64,000 nucleotides of DNA from contig CAVXEB010000004.1 in assembly GCA_963760735.1 (NCBI GenBank), positions 310,001 to 374,000 of the forward strand. Reading direction: 5' to 3'. Positions within the stretch are counted from its first letter, which is position 1. Each line of letters begins with the position of its first letter. The DNA is from CF-46 sp963760735 (GTDB lineage: Bacteria > Chloroflexota > Limnocylindria > Limnocylindrales > CSP1-4). Below the pieces are notes generated by a model. That model searched no databases and had not been told where the DNA came from. It was given only the letters and a program-made list of their open reading frames with translations. Of this stretch, positions 38,255-48,275 are shown piece after piece. The position numbers and the translations under genes were made by a program.

Positions 38255-39279
38255 GCCGACGCGGCCACCCGGGTCGCCGCGTCGGCCGGCTCGATGGCGG
38301 CAAGCCGTTCGAGAAGCGCCCACGCGGGAGCCTCGGAGATTGTCAGGTAGGGGTCGTCCGGATCGAGCCGGGACTGGTGGGCGCTGAGGGCGACGCTCGT
38401 TGCCAGGCGCAGGGCCACGAGCTCGACGATCGCGGCGCGCTCGGCATCGGTGAGCGGCAGCGCCTGCTCGAACCCCGCCCGGACCGCGGCGATCACCGCG
38501 AGCGGGTCGTCGGCGTCGAGGGCGGCGTAGGCCGCCGCGACGGCGAGCTCGTTGACGACCACGGACCACACCGCGTCCCCGAGATCGAGCAGGCCGGTGA
38601 CCCGGAGTGCCTCCACGTCGACGAGGACGTTGTGGTCGTTCGCGTCGTTGTGGATGACGCCGTGACGCATCCGCGGCATGACGTCCACGACCGACTGCAA
38701 TCGGCGTTGCCACGCGGCCAGGATCGCCGCCCGGTCGGGCTGTGTGACCGCGACGGCGTGCGCCGCGATCACCTGCAGGCCGCGCTCGGCCTCCCACTGG
38801 AAGACGCGATGGGCCGCGGGATGATCCCATCCCGAGAGGGCCGCCACCGTCCGACCCATTACCTGTCCGAGGTCGGCGAGGAGATCGGGCGACCGGCTGT
38901 TGGCCGGGATGGTGGCGAGCGGCCCGCCCGGAAGCCAGGTCAGGAGCCGGCCGAGGAGCGCCGAACCGTCGGTCGCCGTCACGTCGACGAGCTCCCGGTC
39001 ATCGGGCGTCGCGACGGGGAGCTGGCACGGGACCCCGGCGCCGGCGAGCCGCCGCATCGCCTCATGCTGGAGCCCGAGGAACGACCGGTCCTCGGCGACG
39101 TTCGACACCTTGAGGACGTACCGGTCGACGCCGTCGACGGCAACCGCCCAGTTCCGGTCCCGCTCGCTCGGCAGCGGGCGCAGCGTGCCATCGATCTCCC
39201 ACTCGGCCCACAGGACGGCGGCGGCGCGGTCCATGTCGACCGCGGGACGGGTCAGGACGGCGCCGACGAGCTCGCTCAC
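38251..39279 (-). CDS. APH-type phosphotransferase (hydroxylysine-kinase-like)
   Basis: The aminoglycoside-phosphotransferase fold kinase has 342 residues. It contains an N-lobe lysine strand (DRYVLKVSNV), the catalytic loop HNDANDHNVLVD and the metal-binding LLDLGDA. The HxDxNDHN form is characteristic of the hydroxylysine/ethanolamine-type kinase branch, not of antibiotic-resistance APH enzymes. Its stop overlaps the ATG of the class III PLP enzyme by 4 nt. A kinase followed by a phospho-lyase would phosphorylate and then eliminate an amino alcohol. The GTG start has TACGCT 7 nt upstream and no ribosome-binding site. Confidence 0.85.
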   Translation of the reverse strand: MSELVGAVLTRPAVDMDRAAAVLWAEWEIDGTLRPLPSERDRNWAVAVDGVDRYVLKVSNVAEDRSFLGLQHEAMRRLAGAGVPCQLPVATPDDRELVDVTATDGSALLGRLLTWLPGGPLATIPANSRSPDLLADLGQVMGRTVAALSGWDHPAAHRVFQWEAERGLQVIAAHAVAVTQPDRAAILAAWQRRLQSVVDVMPRMRHGVIHNDANDHNVLVDVEALRVTGLLDLGDAVWSVVVNELAVAAAYAALDADDPLAVIAAVRAGFEQALPLTDAERAAIVELVALRLATSVALSAHQSRLDPDDPYLTISEAPAWALLERLAAIEPADAATRVAASA

Positions 39280-39286
39280 GAGCGAC

Positions 39287-39292
39287 AGCGTA
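39287..39292 (-). promoter_or_regulatory. -10 box of the kinase/PLP-enzyme operon
   Basis: TACGCT on the minus strand ends 7 nt before the GTG at 39279, in the short gap after dnaE. It would give a leaderless two-gene message. Confidence 0.35.
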
Positions 39293-39302
39293 CTGGTCGC
39301 GG

Positions 39303-42300
39303 TCAGGCGAGGCGGAGATCGACGAGGCCGTCGCCGAGGCGCCGGTTGACCTCGGAGAGCAGGTCCGCGTCGTAGGCAACCCGCCGGCTCAGCTCCATCG
39401 GCAGCGTCGACGAACCGTTGGGAGCGGGGACGTGGAGGACGACGCGCGTCCCGCCCGGACGCTCCCGGAGCAGCGTCCGGATCGTCTCCATCGCGAGGAT
39501 CAGGCGATCCGGCGCGGCTCCGCCGAACCGGACATGCAGGACCTGGTCCGGCTGGCTCTCGACCTGGGAGGTCGGGGCGACCGAGGCAAGCGCGGCGCGG
39601 GCCCGGGCCTCGTCGGGGAGCGCCGGCTCGTCGGGGATCTCGTCGGCTCCAGTCGCCGCGGACAGGCTCTCCGGCTCCGCGTAGGTCGGGATGGGGTCGC
39701 CCGGGACGATGGCGGGGAGCTCCACGGCTGCCGGCGCTGCCGCCGAGCCGCCGCGCGCGTCGGCACGCAGCGGGGACACGCGCGGCACGCCCGGCCGGAC
39801 CTCGTCCGAGCGCGGCGGACGTTCCGACGGCAGACCCGGACCCACGGCCACCGGCTCCCCGGGCGTGGCGCCCGGCGCGGCCGACGGAGCCTTCGCTCCG
39901 TTCGTCGCGAACCGGCCGCCGCCGTTCGCGTTGCCCGATCCTCCACCCGACGGCCGGCGGCTGCGCTCCCCTGCCGAGACCTCGCGGGCGAACGCCTCGG
40001 GACCGCGTCGAACCGCGTCGTCCCAGTCGAGGACCAGGTCCGCGAGCAGGGAAACGTCCTCGCCGCGATGGTCGACCCGTCCGGCCACGAGCAGGATGGC
40101 CCCCTCGGTCCACACTCCGGCCGATTGCTCGTACATCCTCGGAAACACGACGACTTCGATCGTGCCCTGGAGGTCCTCGAGCGTCGCGATCCCCATCGTG
40201 GACTTCGATTTCGTGATCACCGTCCGGAAACCGGTCACGATCCCGCCGATCACGACCCGCTGGCCGTCGAGTGACTCGTCCTTCAGGTCGCTGCTGTAGG
40301 CCGTCACGAACGCCCCGACCTGCTCGGCGACCTCGCCCATCGGGTGCTCGGAGAGGTAGAGGCCGAGGAGCTCCTTCTCCTTCCGGAGGCGCTCCCTGCG
40401 GGGCGCTTCGGTCCGGGGCGGGAGCGCCTCGACCGGCGCCTCGGCGAACATCAGGTCGAATGCCGACAGCTGGCCCGTGGCTTCCTGCTGCTGGGCGGCC
40501 TGTGCGGACGGCAGGATCGTCGGGAGCGCATCGATGATCTGGACCGGGTGGCCGAATGCGGACAGCGCGCCGACCCAGGCGAGCGCCTCGATGACGCGTG
40601 AGTTGACGAGCCGGAGGTCCACGCGCTCGCAGAAGTCGCGCAGGGACTTGAACTCGCCGCCCTCCTTTCGGGCCGTGACGATCGACTCGATCGCGCCCTG
40701 GCCCACGTTCTTGACGGCCAGCAGCCCGAACCGGATCGCCGGTCCCTCGACCGTGAACTCGACGTCGGACCGATGGACGTCGGGCGGCAGGACCTCGATC
40801 CCCATCCGTCGACACTCGGCGACCGCGGCCGCGACCTTCTCCTCGTTCGACCGGAAGGCCGTGAGCACCGCGGTCATGTACTCGACCGTGTAATTCGCTT
40901 TGAGATAGGCGGTCTGGTAGGCGATCAGCCCATAGCACGTCGCGTGGGCCTTGTTGAACCCGTAGCGCTCGAACGGCTGGAACGCCGCGAAGACCTGGTC
41001 GATGACCCGGGCGTCGACGCCGCGCTCCGCCGCCTGCGTGACGAACTTCTCGCGCTGGGCGCGCAGGACCGAGGACTTCTTCTTGCGGATCGCGTAACCG
41101 AGCGTGTCGGCCTCGGGGCCGGTGAAGCCGCCCAGGGCGATCGCGGCGGACATGATGTCCTCCTGGTAGACGAAGATCCCGTAGGTCTTCGCCAGGTAGG
41201 GCTCGAGCAACGGGTGGAGGTAGGTGACCGGCTCCAGGCCGTGCTTGCGCCGGATGTACGAGGGGATGTTGTCCATCGGGCCCGGCCGGAAGAGTGCGAC
41301 CATCGCGGCGAGGTCGAGGACGGAGGTCGGCTTCAGGTCGCGGATGTAGCGCCGCATGCCCGCCGACTCGAGCTGGAAGATGCCGGTCGTCTCGCCCGAG
41401 GCGAGCAGCGCGAACGTCGCGGCGTCGTCGAGCGGGATCGCGTCGAGGTCGATCGAGGTCCCGCGCTCCTGCCGGACGAGATCCACCGCGTGGCGGAGGA
41501 TCGTCAGGTTCGAAAGGCCAAGGAAGTCGAACTTCAGCAGGCCGAGCGCCTCGATCCCGTGCATCTCGTATTGGGTCATGAGCGCGTCCGAGTTCGTCGC
41601 CTTCTGGAGCGGCATCAGCTCGGTCAGCGGCTCGCGGCTGATCACGACACCGGCGGCATGGGTCGACGCGTTGCGGGCGACGCCCTCGAGCTGGCGGGCG
41701 AAGTCGATCATCCGCTTCACGCCGGAGTCGGCGTCGACCTGGCCCTTCAGGTCGGGCGAGATCTCGAGGGCCTCGTCGAGCTTGATCCCGAGCTGGTTGG
41801 GGACGGCCTTCGCGACGCGGTCGACCTCGCCGTAGCTGTAGCCGAGGACCCGGCCGACATCGCGGATGGCCGCCCGGGCGAGCATCGTGCCGAACGTGAT
41901 GATCTGGGCGACGTGGTCGGAGCCGTACTTGCGGGAGACGTACGAGATGACCTCGTCCCGCCGTTCGTCCTCGAAGTCGACGTCGATGTCCGGCATCGTC
42001 ACCCGGTCGGGGTTGAGGAATCGTTCGAAGGGCAGGCCGTACGCGATCGGGTCGACCGGGGTGATGTAGAGGGTGTAGGTGACGATGCTTCCAGGGGCGC
42101 TGCCGCGGCACGTCGTCTGGATCCGCTGCTCGCGGGCGAACCGGACGAAGTCGGCGACGATCAGGAAGTAGCCCGCATAGCCCATCTCGAGGATCACGCC
42201 GAGCTCGTAGTCGAGCCGTTGCTGGAGTTCCGGCGTCACCGTCCCGTAGCGCTCGGAGAGGCCCCGCTCGCACTCCTTGCGAAGCCACGTCTCGACCGTC

Positions 42301-43191
42301 TCGCCATCGGGCACCGGAAAGTGCGGGATCCGGAGCTGACCGAGCGGTAGCTCGAGCTCCGTCATCTCCGCGATCCGACGGCTGTTGAGGATCGCCTCCC
42401 GCTGGTCCGGGAAGAGCGTCGCCATCTGGGCGGCGGACTTGAGCCAGAAGTCGTTCGTCTCGAACTTCATCCGCCCCGGCGTATCGAGGTTGTTGCCGGT
42501 GCCGACGCAGAGGAGGACGTCGTGGGCCTCGGACTGGCGCTCGTGGACGTAGTGGAGGTCGTTGGTGACGACCAGCGGCAGGCCGGTCTCCGGGCCGAGC
42601 CGGAGGAGCTTCTCGTTCAGGACCCGCTGCTCGGGCAGGCCATGGTCCTGGAGCTCGAGGAAGAAGTTGTCCTTGCCGAGGATGTCCCCGTACTCCCCGG
42701 CGAGCCGCCTGGCGCTGTCCCAATCGTCGATCTCGAGCGCTCGGGGGATCTCGCCCCCGAGGCAGGCGCTCAGGCCGACCAGGCCGTCGGCGTGCAGGGC
42801 GAGGTGCTCGCGGTCGATCCGGGGCCGGTAGTAGTAGCCGTCGACGTGGGCGTCGGTGACGAGCCGACAGAGGTTCCGGTAGCCGGTCAGGTCCTTGGCG
42901 AGGAGGATCAGGTGGAAGGGCTGGGCGTCGGCCTTGCCCTCCTTCTCGGTCATCGATCGCCGGGCGACGTAGGTCTCGACGCCGATGATCGGCTTGATCC
43001 CTTTCGTCTTCGCCGCCTGGTAGAACGCGACGGCGCCGTAGAGGGCGCCGTGATCGGTCAGGGCGAGGCTGTCAAACCCCTGCGCGGCCGCCGAAATCGA
43101 CGAGGTCCGTGATCCGACCCAGCCCGTCGAGGAGGCTGAATTCCGAGTGGACGTGGAGGTGCGTGAAGTCGTTCGGGGCGAGGGTCGTCAC
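39303..43191 (-). CDS. dnaE: DNA polymerase III alpha subunit (frameshift in PHP domain)
   Basis: This is the replicative polymerase catalytic subunit, about 1295 residues if intact. The N-terminus opens LAPNDFTHLHVHSEFSLLDG with the PHP metal motif HxH. Polymerase motifs include CRGSAPGSIV and PDIDVDFEDERRDEVI with the catalytic acids. A helix-hairpin-helix region, an OB fold (VVIGGIVTGFRTVI) and a variable Pro/Ala-rich tail follow. The frame is interrupted at the run of four Gs (plus-strand CCCC at 43077-43080): upstream frame ends at a TGA, downstream frame resumes FDSLALTDHGALYGAVAFYQ. Deleting one G restores the PHP domain. In an essential gene this is most likely a sequence error. Confidence 0.93.
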
Positions 43192-43200
43192 GGGGGGTCA

Positions 43201-43206
43201 ATGGTA
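43201..43206 (-). promoter_or_regulatory. -10 box of dnaE
   Basis: TACCAT on the minus strand, 9 nt before the GTG start, the same hexamer as at uvrB. No LexA-like box lies upstream of it. Confidence 0.35.
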
Positions 43207-43252
43207 GCCGGGCGGCGGTCCGGCGGCGGCCCGCCGGCGCGGCGTTGTGCCC

Positions 43253-44734
43253 TCAGCCGCCCGCGGCGACCCATTCCGAGATGCACTCCGCGATCATGAT
43301 CGTCGGGAGCTGCGTGAAGCCGGACGGGACGGTCGGCATGATCGATGCGTCGGCGACGAAAAGGCCGTTCGTGCCGTGGACGTGGCCGGTCGGCGTCACC
43401 ACCGCACCGGATTCCGGTGCGACGCCCATCGAGCAGGTCCCGACGACGTGCGGGATCGAACGGGCCGTGTCACGCACGAGGGCGAGCAGCCCGGTCGAGT
43501 CCGGTGGGGGGTCCAGCCGGAGGCTGCCGACGCGACGGAACGCCGGGTCGTGGATGATCTCGAACGCCCGAGCGCAGCCCTCCACGAGTCGTTCGCGGTC
43601 CCGCGCCCCCTCGGCGACCGGGAGCCGGATCAGCGGCGGGTCCAGCGGATCCGCGGATCGGAGCCGCACCCTCCCCCGAGCTTCGGGCTTGAGCAGCAGC
43701 ACTGCGATCTCGAGCTGCGGGGGGCTGTCCGACGGGTCGGGATCGCCGAGCCAGATCAGGAGGTCCGGCGGACCGCGCCGATCCGCCGAACGGCTGTGGA
43801 AGGTGGCAACGGCGTGAAGTGACGGCGCCGACCGGGCCGGTCCCGCGTAGCCCGCATCGATGTCGACCGTCGGATGATCGGACAGGTTGGCGCCGACGCC
43901 CGGGAGGTCGACCCGGACCGCGATCCCAAGCGACCGCAGGTCATCCGCGGGACCGATCCCGGACCGAAGGAGGATCGCCGGGCTGCCATACGTGCCGGCG
44001 CAGAGCACGACCTGGTCGGCGTGAATCGATTCGCCGTTCGCCAGGCGCACGCCCGTGACGGACGTTTCCGAGAACAGGAGATCGGCGACCGGCGAATCGG
44101 GCTGGACCGCAAGTCCGGACCGGATGCCGCGATCCAGGTAGGCGTCGAAGGTCGTGACGCGTGCCCCGTCGATCGAGCTCATCGGCATTGGGCCGACCCC
44201 GACGGCCCCCGGCTCGTTGTGGTCGTCGATTGGTGCGAACCCGGCGGCGACTGCGGCCTCGACGAGCGCCCGAAGGGCAGGCGTCGGCTCGACGTCGCGA
44301 TACCGGTTGACGGGGATCGAGCCGTCGGCCCCGTGCCACGGCCGGTCCCCGAAGTCGACGTCGTACTCGATCCGGCGAAGGACGGGCAGGACGTCCTCGA
44401 ACGACCAGCCGTCGTTGCCGAGCCCGGCCCATTCGTCGTAGTCGCCCGGTTGCCCGCGCAGCGCGAAGCGGGTCAACCACGAGGTGCCGCCGAGCATGCG
44501 GATGCGCCGGACCTTCCTCGTCTCGCCTCGAGCATTCGGCTCGGCCGTGAAACCCCAGTCGTGCTCGCCGGTCATGCCCCAACCGTCGCGCAGGTCGCTC
44601 GGGACTGGATCGGGCACCGGCGGGCCGGCCTCGAGGAGGACCACTGATCGGCCGGTCTCCGCCAGCCGCGCCGCGACCACGCACCCGGCGGCTCCACCGC
44701 CGACCACCGCGATGTCGAACCGTCCGTCCGCCAA
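43253..44734 (-). CDS. GMC-family FAD-dependent oxidoreductase
   Basis: This flavoenzyme of the glucose-methanol-choline oxidoreductase family has 493 residues. The N-terminal dinucleotide fold reads DIAVVGGGAAGCVVAARLAE. Further motifs are RGQPGDYDEWAGLGNDGWSF and AGTYGSPAILLRSGIGPADDL. The C-terminal FAD/catalytic block includes HVVGTCSMG and NGLFVADASIMP, followed by SGFTQLPTIMIAE. The second catalytic residue, commonly Asn or His just before the PTIMI block, appears as Gln. The TTG start has GGGAG 4 nt upstream. Substrate unknown; an alcohol is likely. Confidence 0.9.
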   Translation of the reverse strand: MADGRFDIAVVGGGAAGCVVAARLAETGRSVVLLEAGPPVPDPVPSDLRDGWGMTGEHDWGFTAEPNARGETRKVRRIRMLGGTSWLTRFALRGQPGDYDEWAGLGNDGWSFEDVLPVLRRIEYDVDFGDRPWHGADGSIPVNRYRDVEPTPALRALVEAAVAAGFAPIDDHNEPGAVGVGPMPMSSIDGARVTTFDAYLDRGIRSGLAVQPDSPVADLLFSETSVTGVRLANGESIHADQVVLCAGTYGSPAILLRSGIGPADDLRSLGIAVRVDLPGVGANLSDHPTVDIDAGYAGPARSAPSLHAVATFHSRSADRRGPPDLLIWLGDPDPSDSPPQLEIAVLLLKPEARGRVRLRSADPLDPPLIRLPVAEGARDRERLVEGCARAFEIIHDPAFRRVGSLRLDPPPDSTGLLALVRDTARSIPHVVGTCSMGVAPESGAVVTPTGHVHGTNGLFVADASIMPTVPSGFTQLPTIMIAECISEWVAAGG

Positions 44735-44950
44735 GCCGCTCCCTCGTGACGGTGCCTACGGCAGTGTCGTCCCGGCGGCCCACCGTGTCCATCCGACCCC
44801 TCGGGTCTCGTGACCGCGCTCCGCGGCCCCCCGACCGACGGGCCGGGTTTGACGGGCCGGGTTTGACGGGGTCCTCGACGAGGCATCCGTCCCGTGAAGT
44901 CCTGACGATCGGCACTGGCCGACGTGGTGCCGCGTGCCCACCCTCCACTC

Positions 44951-45643
44951 ATGGGCACGGAGTCGTCGAACGGCGACGTCGTCATCGCGGTCGGCGATCG
45001 GCAGCGGTTCGCGCGCGTGATCGCGTTCTCGGACGCGGTCTTCGCGATCGCCGCGACACTCCTCGTGATCGACCTCCGTCCACCGGAGACCTCGGCCGGC
45101 GAGTACCCGATGGCGCTCGCCGACTAGCTCTCGCGCCCCGGGCCGTTCGTGGCGATCGCGATCGGCTTCCTCGTCGTCGGCTCGTACTGGATGAGCCATC
45201 GCGGCATCTTCGCCCTGCTGTGCGGGGTGGACCCGCTCGTCGTCTGGGCGAACCTGGTCTTCCTGTTCTGGGTCGCCATCCAGCCGTTCTTCACGGCTGC
45301 GCTTGCCGAGCACGACCCCAATGTCGTCTCCGTCGTCGCCTACGCGGCCTGCCAGGTGTTCGCGGGCATCGCCCAGCTGGGCCTGTGGGCCGCAGTCCTC
45401 CACAACCGCACGCTCATGGTGCCCGGCGTCGAGCAGCGCCGGGTCCGCTACGTGACGATCCAGCTCCTCCGGGCCCCGGCCGCGTTCCTGATCTCCATCC
45501 CGATCACCCTGGTCGCCGGGCCCGTGGCCGGCATGGTGTCGTGGGGTCTCCTCGTCGCGTTCGCTGTCGTCATCCACCGAGTGTTCCGGGACGTGCTTCC
45601 AGCCCACGTCCGCACGGAACGAGCGGCAGTCCCGCCGGCCTGA
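44951..45643 (+). pseudogene. TMEM175-like potassium channel, interrupted by amber codon
   Basis: The frame encodes a TMEM175 (DUF1211) family membrane protein. The hallmark first helix is RVIAFSDAVFAIAATLLVIDL, followed by VAIAIGFLVVGSYWMSH. Further hydrophobic helices follow (WANLVFLFWVAIQPFF, APAAFLISIPITLVAGPVAG). TAG at 45125-45127 stops translation after MALAD. The same frame then continues perfectly for 172 codons (LSRPGPFVAIAIG). A single base change from a sense codon such as GAG would explain it. The remainder shows no decay, so the mutation is recent or is a sequence error. The family forms bacterial potassium leak channels. Confidence 0.8.
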
Positions 45644-45678
45644 CGTTCCTGTCCGGGCCGCTGCCGTCAGCCGAGACC

Positions 45679-47706
45679 TCAGCCCAGACCCCATCCGATC
45701 AGGCGCCAGGCGGCCAGCAGGACCACGAGCAGGACGGCAGTCGCCGCGAGGGCCGCGTAGCGGATCCGATCGGAGGCGGGCCACCACCGGCGAGCCCATC
45801 CGACCGCGGCGAGGAGGACCAGGCCGCCGGTTGCGACGGCCAGGGCCAACGGCACGTGCAGGACCAGTCGCGCGGCCAGCGGCAGCTCGAGCCGACCGAT
45901 GAAGCCTGAGTCGACGAGTCCCGGCACCGCTGCGAGCAGGGCGATCGCGCCAAGGGCAAGGACGGCCGTCAGCGCGGCGACCCCCGCCGCGAGCCAGTGC
46001 CGGTCGGGAGGCGCCGGGGCGACCCGTCCGACAGCCGCGAGCCGGAGACGCCGTCGACGGAGCGTGGACATCGCCGCGCCGACGAACCAGCCGACGGCGA
46101 CCAGGGCCGCTGCTCCGAGGACGGCCCACTGCCAGCCGGCGGGGCCGCCGGTGGCACGAGTCAGCTCGATGTTCCGCCACGTTGGCGGCGCGGCCCGGAA
46201 GTCGAGCGTCTCGCCGTTGTCCGCGAGGAAGAGGCCGGGTTCGATCTCTGCGAGGCGATAGCGGATCGTCTTCCCGTCCTCGATGGTCTCGAGGACCGGC
46301 GAGCCGGACTCGACCGTGAACCGGCCGGGCGGCGGCCCGAACGGGAGCACGACGCCCCAGGTCGGCGCTTGATAGGCGCCCTCGTATGACGCCCACCGGG
46401 TCGCCTCGTCGCCGGTCGGTCGCATCGCCAGACCGGCAACCAGTGCGTCGAAGCCATCCGGTGGCTGGAAGCCCCCGTCGGGCTCGACCACGTCGGACTG
46501 GGACGGCAGGGCACTCAGCCGATCGGCGTAGACCGAGCCGGGCTCGTGGACGAGGTCGGCCAGGATCGACAGCGCGAGATCGCCCTGCAGGTGGTGATCG
46601 ACCGAGTTGGTGAGCACGGCAACCCCGACCCCGAGCTGCGGTGCCCACCACAGGTCAGAGAGGAAGCCGAAGCCGCCGCCACCGTGAAAGAACAGGTCGG
46701 CCAGGCCGCCGGCGCGCCACCGGGTCCGCCCCACGCCCAGCGCGTACCCGGCCGGCGAGCCGGCGTTCGGCGCCGGGATCGTGCGCATCTCGTCCATGAG
46801 CGCGGGATCGAGCACGGTTCGACCGTCGAACGTGGCGTCGTTCAGCTGGAACCGGAGGAACCGGGCAAGGTCGGCGGCACTGCTATACAGCCCGCCGGCG
46901 GCCGTCATCGGCTCGTAGAGCGGGACGTTGGGCGCCGGGGCCGAATGCCCGATCGCCCGGTCGACGGCAGCCGCGATCTCGGATCGATCGAACGTGCTGC
47001 GGTCCATCCCGAGCGGCGACAGCAGCGATTGCCGCATGACGTCCGCGAAGGGCCGTCCGGACGTCCGCTCGAGGATCGCTCCGGCCACGTCGATCCCCAG
47101 GTTCGAGTAGGCGTATCCGGTCCCGACCGGGTACCGCAGCCAGGTGTCCGAGATGCTCCGGACGTGCTCGTCAAACGTGCCGGGCTCCAGGTCGAAATTG
47201 TTTCCGATCGGAGCTTCGTGGGTGAACCCGGCAGTGTGGCTGAGCAGCATCCGCAACGTGATCTTCCGCTCGGGGTACTGCTCGAAGGCGCTGTGGACCG
47301 TGAAGTCCGGGAGATAGGTCGTGATCGGCTCGTCGAGATCGAGGCGGCCCGCCCCCACCGCCTGCATCACCGCGGTCGCGGTGAACAGCTTCGACATCGA
47401 CTGGACGCTGAACATCGTGTCCGGTGTGATCGGGGAAGAGCCGGCACCGTCGGTCGTTCCAAATCCTTCGGCCCACAGCACCCGGTCGCCGTCGACGAGT
47501 GCGACCGAGAGTCCCGGGATGCCCTGGTCGGCCATGAGCTGCGGGATCCGGGCCCGGAAGCGCGCGATGGTGGACGCCCCGCCGTCCGACGACATCGGCT
47601 GCCCAATCTCCGCGGCCCGACCCGCGGGCGCCGCGACGACCAGCGCAAGCAGCACGGCGCCCAGCAGCGCACGTCCCCTGCGTCTCGCGCGCGGCGCGCC
47701 GTTCAC
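45679..47706 (-). CDS. Serine beta-lactamase-like hydrolase with C-terminal membrane domain
   Basis: The 675-residue protein has a signal peptide (RRGRALLGAVLLALVVAAPAG). Its extracellular domain has the penicillin-binding/class C beta-lactamase fold: SMSK (SxxK nucleophile), YSN, and an HGGGG motif in place of KTG. After a beta-rich linker come about four membrane helices ending in LLVVLLAAWRLIGWGLG. Such proteins are commonly peptidases or esterases acting on peptidoglycan or D-amino-acid peptides, not resistance enzymes. GTG at 47706 has GGAGG 10 nt upstream and starts just before the signal peptide. Confidence 0.87.
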   Translation of the reverse strand: MNGAPRARRRGRALLGAVLLALVVAAPAGRAAEIGQPMSSDGGASTIARFRARIPQLMADQGIPGLSVALVDGDRVLWAEGFGTTDGAGSSPITPDTMFSVQSMSKLFTATAVMQAVGAGRLDLDEPITTYLPDFTVHSAFEQYPERKITLRMLLSHTAGFTHEAPIGNNFDLEPGTFDEHVRSISDTWLRYPVGTGYAYSNLGIDVAGAILERTSGRPFADVMRQSLLSPLGMDRSTFDRSEIAAAVDRAIGHSAPAPNVPLYEPMTAAGGLYSSAADLARFLRFQLNDATFDGRTVLDPALMDEMRTIPAPNAGSPAGYALGVGRTRWRAGGLADLFFHGGGGFGFLSDLWWAPQLGVGVAVLTNSVDHHLQGDLALSILADLVHEPGSVYADRLSALPSQSDVVEPDGGFQPPDGFDALVAGLAMRPTGDEATRWASYEGAYQAPTWGVVLPFGPPPGRFTVESGSPVLETIEDGKTIRYRLAEIEPGLFLADNGETLDFRAAPPTWRNIELTRATGGPAGWQWAVLGAAALVAVGWFVGAAMSTLRRRRLRLAAVGRVAPAPPDRHWLAAGVAALTAVLALGAIALLAAVPGLVDSGFIGRLELPLAARLVLHVPLALAVATGGLVLLAAVGWARRWWPASDRIRYAALAATAVLLVVLLAAWRLIGWGLG

Positions 47707-47879
47707 GTCCAGTCCGCCTCCGATGCCGGGGCGTTCCATCGCGGGATGCGAGCCCGACCCGGGTCGCATCCCAGCGTCTCCCGCCCGGGCGCCACCGGCC
47801 AGAGGCGTTCGGCCCGAATCGTGCAGGGCCGACGGGCCCGACCACGGGACCGCATTCCCCGACTCCACCGTCCGCCCGG

Positions 47880-47885
47880 TATCGT
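47880..47885 (+). promoter_or_regulatory. -10 box of the metallopeptidase gene
   Basis: TATCGT ends 6 nt before a GTG start (47892) with no ribosome-binding site. Confidence 0.35.
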
Positions 47886-47891
47886 GGCCGG

Positions 47892-48275
47892 GTGATGCGG
47901 GACGGCAGCGGCGAGGTCGGCGTCGACTTCGACGCGGTCATCGATGACGTCCTCGACCGGTTGCCCGGGCCATTCCTCGACCAGCTCGGCTCGGTCGCGA
48001 TCGTCGTCGACGACGAGCCGACACCGGATCAGCTCGCCTCGGTCAACGCGGCCGGGCTGTTCGGGCTGTACCAGGGCGTGCCGCGGACGCGATTCGGCGT
48101 GGACAACGCGCCCGTCCCCAGCAAGATCACCCTCTTCCGCGGACCCCTCACCCGCTTCAATCCGGGCCCCGAGCGGCTCACGAAGGCCATCGAGGACACG
48201 CTCCTCCACGAAATCGCCCACCACCTCGGCATCGACGACGACCGACTGCGCGAGCTGCAGGCCGCGCCCGGCTGA
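47892..48275 (+). CDS. Zincin-like metallopeptidase
   Basis: The 127-residue protein has DFDAVIDDVLDRLPGPFLDQL, GLFGLYQG and TLFRGPLTR. The zinc-binding HEIAHHLGIDDDRL near its C-terminus is typical of the small metallopeptidase family first annotated DUF1025. The usual length is 110-140. GTG at 47892 fits the leaderless arrangement with TATCGT; ATG three bases later is equally possible. Its stop codon abuts the convergent SGNH hydrolase stop with no gap. Substrate unknown. Confidence 0.85.
   Translation: MMRDGSGEVGVDFDAVIDDVLDRLPGPFLDQLGSVAIVVDDEPTPDQLASVNAAGLFGLYQGVPRTRFGVDNAPVPSKITLFRGPLTRFNPGPERLTKAIEDTLLHEIAHHLGIDDDRLRELQAAPG

Noticed and set aside
38251..42723. A single 1490-codon minus-strand frame spanning dnaE and the kinase
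   Set aside because: Only its last 342 codons are the kinase; the rest is the wrong frame across dnaE, joined by chance.
45679..47706. Antibiotic-resistance beta-lactamase
   Set aside because: Although it has SxxK and YxN, the KTG is replaced by HGG and a membrane domain is fused; this fits esterase/peptidase relatives better than resistance enzymes.
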